Below are positions 10,101 through 18,018 of a stretch of 64,000 nucleotides of DNA, piece by piece (within the stretch, counting starts at the first letter, position 1; each line of letters begins with the position of its first letter). Source of the DNA: Nautilia profundicola AmH (GTDB taxonomy: Bacteria > Campylobacterota > Campylobacteria > Campylobacterales > Nautiliaceae); the NCBI RefSeq assembly GCF_000021725.1, contig NC_012115.1, forward strand, positions 328,501 through 392,500, written 5' to 3'. The translations under genes and the position numbers were made by a program. Under the pieces are notes generated by a model. It searched no databases. It saw only the letters and a program-made list of their open reading frames with translations, and was not told the origin of the DNA.

Positions 10101-10210
10101 TCCGGAAAGAGGTTTTTTGGCATTTTTATAAGTCCGATAATTCCGAATACGAACATACCGAGTATGATCGCAAACAGAAAATGCGTCCTTTTATGAAAAA
10201 ACTCAAACAT
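7139..10210 (-). CDS. RND family efflux permease (inner-membrane pump)
   Basis: This 1023-residue protein is an AcrB/MexB-type proton-driven exporter. It has the expected twelve membrane helices in two six-helix halves, each followed by a large periplasmic loop. The TM4 motif ALGMLTDDAVVVLENIERHL carries the paired Asp residues of the proton relay, and GLLLLFGIIIKNAVLLIDFY marks the second half. It is the last gene of the tetR-tolC-adaptor-pump operon, 43 nt after the adaptor gene. Sequence alone does not give the substrate; the absence of His/Met-rich motifs makes a heavy-metal pump less likely than a drug or solvent pump. Confidence 0.93.
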   Translation of the reverse strand: MFEFFHKRTHFLFAIILGMFVFGIIGLIKMPKNLFPDSNRPEVVIFTQVPGAPANVVATTVSKPIEEEMATLSNVYEIKSTNVANFSIVHVIFNYKKTLQSAAVDVSNALNRIKGKLPEGSTPAIYIVGAFTAPVDVFSLSPKNDSITLPEIRKIADSFIKPKLLSNKDIGNVEIFGGYQSSIMIKIDPRKMEKYGLTLDNFIKVLKTSNIDLPIGFIKSKDSFLTLTFYGNESDIKKLKNLFVKPNLKLSDIAEVKWSYKTNNSAYVGNNTPSIAVSVQRAPGGNLLATSDAARDMMKKIQKEYPNIKVTVSDTQRNIVETANINMIEALRDAIIFTLMVLLIFLANLRALAAAAISIPMVFFGVLAFLYLTGGELNVIIYTAIILALGMLTDDAVVVLENIERHLEEGEELKAAIYNGTKEVLMPVFAGTISTIAIIFPLMFVGGYPEKIFRPLIETLIVALLISWFLSVTFIPKLSEYLYKNGTNKTKFEKFFEALYQKTIAKLITPYVGILKFSNGKFKVFRRFLLIAGAVFVLAMTMKNIVPTIGRDVMPPMDTGIMKAKIEFSSNLNADESAKRLKPFLTWLNKQPWLEKSSIAIGTEQGVLSISGNGGGNSVGMTIIAVDRFHRKRTIWQLEKEVREELAKIEGIKNLAVFDYGATALSTINAPLAIEFRSDNYESLPQKAKEAEDIIKDIKGLTTTMISWDKDFLEAEIVIDKNKALSYGLTPAAIVSQIAIKDQVASISSSLASMNVQFVRVRFLGDYSKNLQTLKMLPITTKTGTVPLSELADIKTHFTYSKIERNDLEYSIEAQGYREKRAISKITDDADKLLHEHGITNYYQSGDMKELNDSFGRLIKAVVIGVIVLILTLMVVYQSLRLSLIMIVVLPLSMIGGMWGLLIANKPSCMPSMVGLLLLFGIIIKNAVLLIDFYKEYEHQGIPPFESAIAAIKIRFRPVMMTAFGTIAGMIPIALEQAIGLERLSPIADVAIGGLFIGTFLTLVYVPMFAYSTDPRRKEEKEN

Positions 10211-10253
10211 TTTTATCCTTTGGTATATTGGTTATTTGTATATTTGTCATTGT

Positions 10254-11333
10254 TTAATTTTCCACTTTTATCGGGTATCCCGCTTTTATTCTAAGAAGAA
10301 TATCCGGTTTGGCGTAAACTACCGGGCTTGTGATGTTTTGATCTATCAGGGCGTATTTTTCACCCTGTGCGAGTATTTTTACCTCTTTGATGTCGGTTTT
10401 GTTTCCGTTTACCACAAACACGTAGTTTTTGCCGTTAACGGTCAGGATCGCATCGTATGGTAAAAACATACCTTTGCCGCTGAATTCAACCACTTTGATG
10501 TTTACTTTTTCACCGTTTAGAAGTGTAGGGTCGTTAACTTCCGCTTTGAATGTTTTTAGTGAATTGAATGTGTTGTTTAAGGCTTTTAAGTCGTAAACTT
10601 TACCTTTGTATACTATCTGTTTGTAATCTTTTGGCAGTGTGATAAACAGGTAGTTTCCGTTTTTAGGCGTAATTTTAAGTATAGGTTTGCCCATAAACGC
10701 TATGTCGTCTTTGTTTAACATTTTTGCGCTTATCACACCGTTTATAGGTGATTTTAGCGTTGTGTATGTGAGGTTGTTTAATACGGCCTGTTTGTTTGCA
10801 TACAGTGCGTTAAGGGAGTTTTTATCGGCTTTGATCTGGGCTTTTAGAGTCGCTATTTTGCTCTCTTCAGTCTGGTACTGCTCTATTGAAGCCATTTTTA
10901 CATCAAGAAGCTGTTTGGTTCTTGCGTGTGTGGCAAGAAGGTTTTTAAGGTTGATCTCTTCTGCTGAGAGTTTGTTTTTAACAGAAGCGATTTGTGAGTT
11001 TATCTCTTTTAGTTTCGCATTAAGGTCGCTGCTATCTATTTTTGCTACAACTTCACCTTTTTTTACATCATCACCAAGGTTTTTGATGTATAAAATCTTA
11101 CCTGCGAATTTTGTGTTTACAAGCACTTCATTATCGTTTTTAACTGTAGCAACATATGGTAGTGTAATAGTTTTGTTTTCAATCTTTGGAGTGATGGTTT
11201 TTACAACTATTGCTATTTGTTCCGCTGGAGGGAGTTTTTCATCAACAGCCTGTCTTTTTTTAATAAGTCTCATGCCGCTTACGGCAAGAATTACGGCTAA
11301 AAGTACCGGGATTACTATTTTTAATATTTTCAT
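10254..11333 (-). CDS. RND periplasmic adaptor (membrane fusion protein)
   Basis: The 359-residue protein begins with an N-terminal membrane anchor (ILKIVIPVLLAVILAVSGM) and contains the lipoyl half (VLVNTKFAGKILYIKNLGDD, VKKGEVVAKIDSSDLNAKL), a coiled-coil hairpin of about 100 residues, then the second lipoyl half (LKSPINGVISAKMLNKDD) and a beta-barrel. It links the RND pump to the TolC channel. Its start overlaps the tolC stop by 4 nt, showing translational coupling. Confidence 0.92.
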   Translation of the reverse strand: MKILKIVIPVLLAVILAVSGMRLIKKRQAVDEKLPPAEQIAIVVKTITPKIENKTITLPYVATVKNDNEVLVNTKFAGKILYIKNLGDDVKKGEVVAKIDSSDLNAKLKEINSQIASVKNKLSAEEINLKNLLATHARTKQLLDVKMASIEQYQTEESKIATLKAQIKADKNSLNALYANKQAVLNNLTYTTLKSPINGVISAKMLNKDDIAFMGKPILKITPKNGNYLFITLPKDYKQIVYKGKVYDLKALNNTFNSLKTFKAEVNDPTLLNGEKVNIKVVEFSGKGMFLPYDAILTVNGKNYVFVVNGNKTDIKEVKILAQGEKYALIDQNITSPVVYAKPDILLRIKAGYPIKVEN

Positions 11334-12595
11334 TTGAACACCTTTTTAAGATTTTTTCCGTAAATTAACGCTTTTTGTGCGATTAGGGTATTTTTTAATG
11401 CGATCAGGTTTGCAAGATCGGCTTTTGCTTTTGCGAGGTCATCTTCGTATTTCAGATACTCGTCAACCGTCATAGTGTTTAGTTTAAACGCCACTTTCGC
11501 ACCTTTTAAAAGCTCTTCTTTTAATGCAATAGATTCCTTTGTTGATAAGAGCTGTTTTTTTATTTCTGATAAAGATGAGTTGATATAATTAATTTGTGCA
11601 GTTAAATCTTTAACGGTTTTTTGAATTTCCAGAGATGTTTTAGATTCTTCTATTTTTGCTTTTTGAATTTCGGAGTTGTTTTTTTTGTTGAATATATCCC
11701 ATGTTACGTATATTCCAGCACTTGCGAAATCTTCCACAATTCCTTCATTAGTATTATAGGCTTTTGCAAAAGATCTGTTTCCTTGGATTTTAAGCATTAC
11801 TTTCGGATAATTGGCAGCTTTTTTTGCCTTTATGTCGTAATAACTTGATTTTAGTTTTTCTTGTAAGGGTTTAATTGCGAAAAATTCGCTTTTTTCCACT
11901 CTGTAAGATACGAAATTAATTGGTTCCGAAACTTCCGTATTTGTAAGGGTGTAAATTTTAGATTGAATATCCGCTATTTTGGTGTTTATTTCTGAAATTT
12001 TATTTTGTATGGTAATTAATGAATCTTTGAGTCTTAAAAGTTTAAATTCAGGAACTCTTCCGACTTCAACACCTTTTTTTAGCCCCTCATATGTTGTCTG
12101 AATTGATTGTTGTTGCGAAATTAGAGCATTTTTTAATGCATACAAATAATTCAAATTACTAACATAAATAATTAAAGTGCTTTGTCTTTTTATTAGATTT
12201 ATTTTAGCTTGGTATTTAGTTGCATTTAGTAAGAATTCCATTTTGTTTTTGTTTTCGTAAATTTCTTTTATAAAGATTGGCATTGATACCGAAAATCCTA
12301 AGCGGTAAATATTTTGTGAAAAAGGGAGGCTTCCTCCGCTCATTATAATTTTAGTACTTTCCGTTGGAGGCAATGGAACCAAACTGTTAGGTCGTGAAAA
12401 ATGCTCGGCCGATGCTGTGAGTGTAATTTTCGGATATAAAGAGTTTACAACACTTTTTTTGTTTGTTTTCATCTCTTTAATCATTAAATTATCTATTTTA
12501 GTATCAGGGATTTGTTCTATTTTATTGAGTAAATCCCCAATTGATTCGGCATTAAGCAGTAAAGCCGATACTAAGATAATCGAATATTTTTTCAT
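11330..12595 (-). CDS. TolC-family outer-membrane efflux channel
   Basis: The protein has 421 residues and an N-terminal signal peptide (MKKYSIILVSALLLNAESIG). Long amphipathic helices with periodic Lys/Glu follow, in the duplicated pattern of TolC-type trimeric channels; one example is LNTMTVDEYLKYEDDLAKAK near the C-terminus. It overlaps the tetR stop and the adaptor start by 4 nt each. It would complete a tripartite exporter with the two downstream products. Confidence 0.9.
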   Translation of the reverse strand: MKKYSIILVSALLLNAESIGDLLNKIEQIPDTKIDNLMIKEMKTNKKSVVNSLYPKITLTASAEHFSRPNSLVPLPPTESTKIIMSGGSLPFSQNIYRLGFSVSMPIFIKEIYENKNKMEFLLNATKYQAKINLIKRQSTLIIYVSNLNYLYALKNALISQQQSIQTTYEGLKKGVEVGRVPEFKLLRLKDSLITIQNKISEINTKIADIQSKIYTLTNTEVSEPINFVSYRVEKSEFFAIKPLQEKLKSSYYDIKAKKAANYPKVMLKIQGNRSFAKAYNTNEGIVEDFASAGIYVTWDIFNKKNNSEIQKAKIEESKTSLEIQKTVKDLTAQINYINSSLSEIKKQLLSTKESIALKEELLKGAKVAFKLNTMTVDEYLKYEDDLAKAKADLANLIALKNTLIAQKALIYGKNLKKVFK

Positions 12596-13152
12596 TTGTG
12601 CGCCTTTATATAATGTAATATTGTCTGATATATTTCTTTTGTAATATCGAAATCTTTTGTAAGTTTGTCATCTTTTAATATACCTGTTATTCTTTCTCTA
12701 ACTTTTAGTGTATTTGCATATGTTGTAAAAGTAGATACCACCATTGTTTGAATAAAAAACGGGTTTAGGTTTGTTTTTTCAAGTATTTTTGTAAGGTGTT
12801 TTAATGTTTTTGATATAACTTTTAGGGTGTCTACTTCCAAATGCATAGCCTCAGAAGTAATTTCTTTTGAAAAAAGTTTTGCAATACAAGGGTTTTTTAT
12901 GAAAAAATCACCTAATTTATAGATGTATTCTTTTAAATTTTCTTCCAAAGAATCTTTTAATTCAAATTCAAGCTTTGAAAATTTTTCAATAAAAATTTCA
13001 TTGTAAAGAGCTTTTTTATTTTTGAAATAATAATAAATTGCCGGTTTGGTTATTCCAATTTTATTTGCCACTTCTTCTAAAGAAGTGTTTTCATAACCTC
13101 TGTTGGCAAATAGTTTTAACGCTGTTTTTAAAATATCTTCTTTTGTTGCCAT
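12592..13152 (-). CDS. TetR family transcriptional regulator
   Basis: This 186-residue regulator has the classical N-terminal helix-turn-helix: ILKTALKLFANRGYENTSLE and VANKIGITKPAIYYYFKNK. The C-terminal ligand-binding half is divergent, as usual. It is the first gene of the efflux operon, and a near-palindrome (13162-13181) lies 10 nt upstream of its start. The simplest reading is a repressor of its own operon, released by a pump substrate. Confidence 0.92.
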   Translation of the reverse strand: MATKEDILKTALKLFANRGYENTSLEEVANKIGITKPAIYYYFKNKKALYNEIFIEKFSKLEFELKDSLEENLKEYIYKLGDFFIKNPCIAKLFSKEITSEAMHLEVDTLKVISKTLKHLTKILEKTNLNPFFIQTMVVSTFTTYANTLKVRERITGILKDDKLTKDFDITKEIYQTILHYIKAHK

Positions 13153-13161
13153 TATTCTCCT

Positions 13162-13181
13162 TACTTACTGGTCGGTAAGTA
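13162..13181. promoter_or_regulatory. Likely TetR operator
   Basis: The 20-bp near-palindrome TACTTACTGGTCGGTAAGTA has 7-bp arms (TACTTAC/GTAAGTA) and a 6-bp centre. It closely resembles operators of TetR-type efflux repressors and sits between the tetR start and the divergent gene at 13230. Binding here would repress the efflux operon and could also affect the divergent promoter. Confidence 0.75.
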
Positions 13182-13229
13182 GAATTGTAATACTTTTTTG
13201 ATAAAATAGCAAGAAAAAAAAGGCAAAGA

Positions 13230-13817
13230 ATGAAAAAATTAGCTATTTTGGGTCTTGGGGCTGCTTTACTTTTCGGTGCAAGCAGTGATGATATTAATAA
13301 AAAACTCGATTTACTTCTTCAAAAAATAGAACAGCTTGAAAAAAAAGTAGATAAAAAAGATGCTGAAATTGAAGAACTTAAAAAAGAGATCAAAGTTCAG
13401 CAAAAAGAGATTAAAAAAAGCAATGAAGAAGTTAAAAAAGAAGTAAAAACACAACTTGCTGTAAAAAGCTGTAAAAAAATCAAAGTTGTAAATATGAAAT
13501 ACAAATATCACGATGAAGTTATTCCTTATTATGATATTACAGTTACTTTAAAAAACGAATACCCTAAAAAAATTACATATCTTTCAGGTAATCTGTATGT
13601 TGAGGATAAAGATAAAGTTAAAATTTTTAAAGATTTTATACAAAGAGATGTGGATTTGCCTGTTGGAGGAGAAATTACAATTAAAAAAACTCATCAGTTA
13701 AATTCAGATTTAGAGCAGTATTTAAAAGACGAAAAACCAGAAAATTTACATATTTATTTTGAAGTTATCAGAGCCGATTTTGCAGACGGAACAAATATTG
13801 AGTGCGGAATATTTTAA
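13230..13817 (+). CDS. Exported coiled-coil protein, unrecognised family
   Basis: The 195-residue protein has a signal peptide (MKKLAILGLGAALLFGAS), a charged coiled coil at about residues 20-75 (repeats of Lys and Glu), then a C-terminal domain of beta character from about residue 80 (YYDITVTLKNEYPKKITYLS; LPVGGEITIKKTHQL) with two cysteines. The last domain resembles a small immunoglobulin-like or FxLYD-like fold, which is inference. It stands divergently from tetR and ends convergently with the DUF455 gene (4-nt overlap). Function unknown. Confidence 0.7.
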   Translation: MKKLAILGLGAALLFGASSDDINKKLDLLLQKIEQLEKKVDKKDAEIEELKKEIKVQQKEIKKSNEEVKKEVKTQLAVKSCKKIKVVNMKYKYHDEVIPYYDITVTLKNEYPKKITYLSGNLYVEDKDKVKIFKDFIQRDVDLPVGGEITIKKTHQLNSDLEQYLKDEKPENLHIYFEVIRADFADGTNIECGIF

Positions 13818-14617
13818 CACTCTATTTTTTCGTTTAAAATTTTCAGTTCCTTACACGTAAAGCCGGCTTTGAGTCTGGCAGCTACGTTTAAATCTTTTTT
13901 CTTCCAATCCTTGAAAAAATTATCCACTATTTTGAAATATGTTTCAATTGGTTCAAGATTTTGGCGCTTACATTCGAATTTGAACCATTTATCACCTTTT
14001 TGTACGTGAGGGATCTCTTCTTTTAATATTATCATCAGTGCATCTATTACTTCCTGTGCGAAAGGATCTTTTGTTTTTTGGAGTTTTTTTATAATTTTCT
14101 CATTTGCATCAAGTCCTCCGGCTTCGTACCATCTCGGGATTATCGCCATTCGGCTTAAAAGATCCTGGGTTTTCTGGCTTGCTTCAAATAATGAATTATG
14201 AACGGGAAAATCACCGTATTTATAGCCTGTTTTTTCAAGAAGGGTGTTTATCATTTTAAAATGTCTTATCTCGTCTTCCGCAACTTCAAGCCAATCATAA
14301 TAATATTCATCAGGCAGATTTGGGAATCTGTAGCATGCATCAAGTGCCAAATCGATTGCGCTGAATTCGATGTGTACTATCGCATGTAATAAGACGGCTT
14401 TTTTTTCATTCGTATCAAATCCTCTCCTTCTCGGAACTCTTGAAGGATGAACAATTTCACAAAAGTCTGCATAACTCGGCTTTTCAAAAAGTTTGGGTTT
14501 TTTATCGGTTTTGAAGTTTAGGCTTTCTTTGTTGTTCCATATTTCGTAAAACATATCGAATTTTTTGTTTATATCGCCGCATTCTATAATTTTTTCTAAA
14601 TTTTGATAAAAAGACAT
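13814..14617 (-). CDS. DUF455 ferritin-like protein
   Basis: The product of about 267 residues matches the DUF455 (COG2833) ferritin-like family. Candidate di-iron ligands are in HAIVHIEFSAIDLALDAC, WLEVAEDEIRHFKMINTLLE and ILKEEIPHVQKGDKWF, spaced as in four-helix di-iron proteins. Family signatures PSRVPRRRGFDTNEKKAVLL and RWYEAGGLDANE are also clear. I prefer the ATG at 14617 to the in-frame TTG one codon earlier. It is divergent from moaA. The enzyme activity of DUF455 is unknown; an oxidase or iron-handling role is inference. Confidence 0.88.
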   Translation of the reverse strand: MSFYQNLEKIIECGDINKKFDMFYEIWNNKESLNFKTDKKPKLFEKPSYADFCEIVHPSRVPRRRGFDTNEKKAVLLHAIVHIEFSAIDLALDACYRFPNLPDEYYYDWLEVAEDEIRHFKMINTLLEKTGYKYGDFPVHNSLFEASQKTQDLLSRMAIIPRWYEAGGLDANEKIIKKLQKTKDPFAQEVIDALMIILKEEIPHVQKGDKWFKFECKRQNLEPIETYFKIVDNFFKDWKKKDLNVAARLKAGFTCKELKILNEKIEC

Positions 14618-14651
14618 CAATTCAACCTTTTTTGTGATACAATTTTTAAAG

Positions 14652-14675
14652 CGTTATATTTGGTAATATATAACC
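14652..14675. promoter_or_regulatory. ModE-like molybdate-responsive operator
   Basis: CGTTATAT, then 8 nt, then ATATAACC forms a 24-bp inverted repeat between the DUF455 gene and moaA. The half-sites and 8-nt spacer are close to the known E. coli ModE site in front of modA (CGTTATAT-N8-ACATAACG). A molybdate-sensing regulator controlling moaA would make physiological sense. No modE gene is in the window, so this is by resemblance only. Confidence 0.6.
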
Positions 14676-14710
14676 AAAAAGTTATTTTATTATAACATTA
14701 AAGGTTAAAA

Positions 14711-15667
14711 ATGTTAATTGATAAATTTGAAAGAAAAATAGATTACATCAGAGTGTCGGTTACCAGCAGGTGTAATTTCAGATGTCTTTACTGTATGCCT
14801 AACACTCCTTTTGAATGGGAACCTCATGAGAATATTTTAAGATATGAGGAGATGTTTGAATTTTTGCGTCTTGCAATTGACGAAGGAATAAATAAAATTC
14901 GTTTAACAGGAGGAGAGCCGCTTTTAAGAAAAGATCTTGATGTGTTTGTAAAAATGCTACATGATTACAGACCTGACCTTGATTTAGCACTTACTACAAA
15001 CGGTTATTATTTAAAAGAATATGCCAAAAAACTTAAAGATGCCGGACTGAAAAGGGTAAATATGTCCCTTGACTCTCTAAAGCCTGAAGTTGCTGCAAAA
15101 ATAGCACAAAAAGATGTGTTAAACAGAGTAATACAAGGACTTGACGAAGCGTTAAAAGTCGGATTAAAGGTAAAACTAAATACTGTAGTAATGCAGGGTA
15201 TTAATGATACTGAAATATTAGATTTATTAGAGTTTGCCAAAAATAAGGGAGTAACTATAAGATTTATAGAATTTATGGAAAACGAAAGGGCATATCCCGG
15301 AGTAAAAAGAGTTGATTCTAAAGTAATACTTGATAAAATAGCGAAAAAATACAAATTTAAAGAGCTCCCGAAAGACAACAGTGCCAGCAGATATTTCGAA
15401 ACGGAAGACGGGTATGTATTCGGTATAATCGAACCTCACAATGAAGATTTTTGCAAAAGCTGCAATAGGATACGTTTAACCGCCGAAGGTTATTTGATTC
15501 CGTGTCTTTTCTTTACGGAGAGTTATAATATCAAAGAAGCCCTAAGAGAAGGAAATATTCAAAAAGCATCTGAAATTTTAAGAGAAGTCGTTGCCAATAA
15601 ACCTGAAAAAAACGATTGGCAGGATGAGGAAGTTTCAACACGTGCGTTTTGGGAAACAGGAGGGTAA
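14711..15667 (+). CDS. moaA: GTP 3',8-cyclase MoaA
   Basis: This radical SAM enzyme of 318 residues starts molybdopterin synthesis by rearranging GTP. The N-terminal cluster motif is [10 protein letters not shown]; the second cluster is held by [20 protein letters not shown] near the C-terminus. [15 protein letters not shown] is the SAM-binding GGEP region. The C-terminal Gly-Gly tail (FWETGG) is present. A ModE-like inverted repeat lies 36 nt upstream, and a heptanucleotide repeat fills the spacer to the next gene. Confidence 0.97.
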   Translation: MLIDKFERKIDYIRVSVTSRCNFRCLYCMPNTPFEWEPHENILRYEEMFEFLRLAIDEGINKIRLTGGEPLLRKDLDVFVKMLHDYRPDLDLALTTNGYYLKEYAKKLKDAGLKRVNMSLDSLKPEVAAKIAQKDVLNRVIQGLDEALKVGLKVKLNTVVMQGINDTEILDLLEFAKNKGVTIRFIEFMENERAYPGVKRVDSKVILDKIAKKYKFKELPKDNSASRYFETEDGYVFGIIEPHNEDFCKSCNRIRLTAEGYLIPCLFFTESYNIKEALREGNIQKASEILREVVANKPEKNDWQDEEVSTRAFWETGG

Positions 15668-15674
15668 AATATAA

Positions 15675-15751
15675 GTGAAAAGTGTACAGTGAAAAATGTA
15701 AATAATATAAATACTAATACACTAATAACAAATAACCAATATACCAATATT
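15675..15751. repeat. Heptanucleotide repeat array between moaA and the sirtuin gene
   Basis: The tract parses as eleven consecutive 7-nt units: GTGAAAA, GTGTACA, GTGAAAA, ATGTAAA, TAATATA, AATACTA, ATACACT, AATAACA, AATAACC, AATATAC, CAATATT. It occupies nearly the whole 97-nt spacer, ending just before the ribosome site AAAAGGAGG. Confidence 0.7.
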
Positions 15752-15764
15752 CAAAAGGAGGGGA

Positions 15765-16559
15765 ATGAGTGAAATAAGAAAAGCCGCAAAGGCTATAAAA
15801 GAAGCTAAATATCTTTTAATTACGGCGGGAGCCGGAATGGGAGTAGACAGTGGGCTTCCTGATTTCAGGGGAAATGAAGGTTTTTGGAAAGCGTATCCGA
15901 TAGCTAAAAGGTTGGGACTGAGTTTTCAGGCTCTTGCAAATCCGAGATGGTTTGATATAAATCCGCGCCTTGCTTGGGCGTTTTACGGACACAGACTAAA
16001 TATGTACAGAAACACCACCCCTCATGAAGGATTTAACATCTTATTTAATATGCCGCATGAAAAATTTATTTTTACTTCAAATGTAGACGGTCATTTTCAA
16101 AAAGCGGGATTTAGTGAAATGAAAATAGTGGAAATTCACGGCAGTATTCATTACCTTCAGTGCAGTGAGCCATGCAGTGATAGTATATGGGAAAACAATG
16201 AGCATATAGAAATTGACGAAGAAAAGTTTGAAGCACTGAATTATCCGCTTTGCAAAAACTGTAAAACAATAGCAAGACCGAATATTTTGATGTTTAGTGA
16301 CCTTAGGTTTGTGGATAAAAGGGTGAATCTTCAGCTTGCAAGATTTGAGTATTGGCTTTCTCAAATTAACGATAAACTTGTTATAATTGAGATTGGAGCG
16401 GGAAAAGCGGTACCGACAGTTAGAATGATGAGCGAAAGAGTTAGAAGAAGTTTCGATTCTACGCTAATCAGAATAAATCCCCTTGAAGCCGACGGCGCCG
16501 ATATACAGATAAAAAAAGGGGCTCTTGAAGCATTGAGGGAAATTAGAAAATTTATGTAA
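15765..16559 (+). CDS. Sir2 family NAD-dependent protein deacylase
   Basis: The 264-residue protein has the sirtuin NAD-binding signature ITAGAGMGVDSGLPDFRG at about residues 19-36, FTSNVDGHFQKAGF, and the catalytic His region IVEIHGSIHYLQC. Cysteines in LQCSEPCSD and YPLCKNCKT could form the zinc site. IEIGAGKAVPTVR closes the NAD pocket. The ATG follows a strong ribosome site (AAAAGGAGGGG). It would remove acyl groups from lysines using NAD; targets unknown. Confidence 0.88.
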   Translation: MSEIRKAAKAIKEAKYLLITAGAGMGVDSGLPDFRGNEGFWKAYPIAKRLGLSFQALANPRWFDINPRLAWAFYGHRLNMYRNTTPHEGFNILFNMPHEKFIFTSNVDGHFQKAGFSEMKIVEIHGSIHYLQCSEPCSDSIWENNEHIEIDEEKFEALNYPLCKNCKTIARPNILMFSDLRFVDKRVNLQLARFEYWLSQINDKLVIIEIGAGKAVPTVRMMSERVRRSFDSTLIRINPLEADGADIQIKKGALEALREIRKFM

Positions 16560-16568
16560 AGGAAAAAT

Positions 16569-16955
16569 ATGAAAAAAATATTCAGTTTGAGTATATTAGT
16601 AATCTTCGCATTTGCATTTAATGTAAATCAGACATACACATGCGAAACTTTGGGATTAAGTTTTAAAGAAAACAACAAAACTTACAATATTCCTAATAAT
16701 GAAAAAACAAAAGCACAGCTTCAAAAAACATTGAAAGCTTTATATGCGGTAAAAATTAAACCGCAGGATAAATCACTTGTTATTTATGTGGACAACAAAA
16801 GCGATACACTTGATTTTGTGAAAATGGTAGATAACAAAGTGCCTTTGTATAAAACTAAAGCATCAGATTTATTTATATTGACAGATCCTAAATCATCACA
16901 AATAGGTATCAGTATTCCTGCGCAAAAAATGATAATTTATTATCAATGTAAATGA
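16569..16955 (+). CDS. Exported protein of unknown function
   Basis: The 128-residue protein has a clear signal peptide (MKKIFSLSILVIFAFAFNV) and a small mature domain with two cysteines, CETLGLSF near the start and YYQCK at the very end, which could form a disulfide in the periplasm. No family recognised. It lies 9 nt after the sirtuin gene, and its stop overlaps the next start (ATGA), so it is in one operon with both. Confidence 0.6.
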   Translation: MKKIFSLSILVIFAFAFNVNQTYTCETLGLSFKENNKTYNIPNNEKTKAQLQKTLKALYAVKIKPQDKSLVIYVDNKSDTLDFVKMVDNKVPLYKTKASDLFILTDPKSSQIGISIPAQKMIIYYQCK

Positions 16956-17308
16956 AAATATTTGTTTACGGAAGTTTGAAACAAAATAAAAAATTACATA
17001 GCTATCTCGAAAACGCAAAGTTTTTGGGATACGCCGTGACTTCAAAAAAATATCCTTTAATCCTTAGCAAAAGCGGATGGTATCCGTATCTTTTAGATCT
17101 TCCTGGTATTGGTTTTTATATAAAAGGCGAAGTGTATGATGTAAACTACAGCTTGTTAAAACGTCTCGACAGGCTTGAAGAGGTGCCTCATTATTATAAA
17201 AGAAAAAAAATAACAGCAATATTAAACGGTAAAAAGATAAAAGCCTATACGTATTTTTACGCCAAAAAGAAAAAATTTCTTAAAAAAGATCTTTTGGAGG
17301 AGTTTTAG
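16952..17308 (+). CDS. Gamma-glutamylcyclotransferase-like (AIG2/GGCT fold) protein
   Basis: The 118-residue protein starts with the family hallmark FVYGSLKQNKKLHSYL, followed by the conserved Gly-containing strand GEVYDVNYSLLKRLDRLEEV, where the Glu is the expected acid/base, and Y-HYYKRKKI. Members cyclise or cleave gamma-glutamyl groups. It overlaps the preceding exported-protein gene by 4 nt. The exact substrate is not evident. Confidence 0.78.
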   Translation: MKIFVYGSLKQNKKLHSYLENAKFLGYAVTSKKYPLILSKSGWYPYLLDLPGIGFYIKGEVYDVNYSLLKRLDRLEEVPHYYKRKKITAILNGKKIKAYTYFYAKKKKFLKKDLLEEF

Positions 17309-17358
17309 TTTAGATTCGGTTTAGTTTTGTAAAATAATATAAAACAAAAAAGGCTAAA

Positions 17359-18018
17359 ATGAAAAGAAAAATCCTTATAGTTGAAGACGACGTTTCATTA
17401 AATGAAACGGTTAAAGAATTTTTGGAGCTTAACGGGTTTGAGAGTGTCAGCGTATACGACGGCGACAGCGCTTTAAGCAGGGCGTATGAGGAGAGCTTCG
17501 ATATTATTTTGCTTGATGTGAAACTTCCCGGTATGAACGGCTTTGATGTTGCTAAAGAAATCAGAAAATTCAGCGATACTCCTATAATTTTCATTACTTC
17601 CCTTGACAGTGAAAAGGATATCGAAAAAGGTTTCTTAAGCGGCGGAGACGATTATATAAGAAAGCCGTTTTCACTTAAAGAGCTCAAACTCAGAATCGAT
17701 GCGATACTCAGAAGAATGTACGGAAACAGTGAAAAAGTTGATTTGGGTGAGGGGTTTGAGTTTGATGTTAAAAGTATGGAGCTTTTAAAAAACGGCGAAC
17801 CCGTGCATTTAAAAACAAAAGTCGCTAAACTTTTAAATCTTTTTATAAAACACAGAGGAGAAGTGCTTGATAAAGAGAAAATTTTCAGTGAAATATATGA
17901 TTATGAAGAAACCCCGAATGAAGCTTCTTTAAGAACGTTTGTAAAAACACTCAGAAGCATACTCGGAAATGATAAAATAGAAACAATAAAAGATGTAGGA
18001 TATAAATTTGTTGGCTGA
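17359..18018 (+). CDS. OmpR-type response regulator
   Basis: The 219-residue regulator has a receiver domain (ILIVEDDVSLNE; DIILLDVKLPGMNG with phosphoacceptor Asp53; IIFITS; RKPF with Lys) and a C-terminal winged helix (VKSMELLKNGEPVHLKTKVA; VFVKTLRSILGNDKIETIKD-type end). Its last codons overlap the histidine kinase gene by 11 nt, so the pair is coupled. The target genes are unknown. Confidence 0.93.
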   Translation: MKRKILIVEDDVSLNETVKEFLELNGFESVSVYDGDSALSRAYEESFDIILLDVKLPGMNGFDVAKEIRKFSDTPIIFITSLDSEKDIEKGFLSGGDDYIRKPFSLKELKLRIDAILRRMYGNSEKVDLGEGFEFDVKSMELLKNGEPVHLKTKVAKLLNLFIKHRGEVLDKEKIFSEIYDYEETPNEASLRTFVKTLRSILGNDKIETIKDVGYKFVG

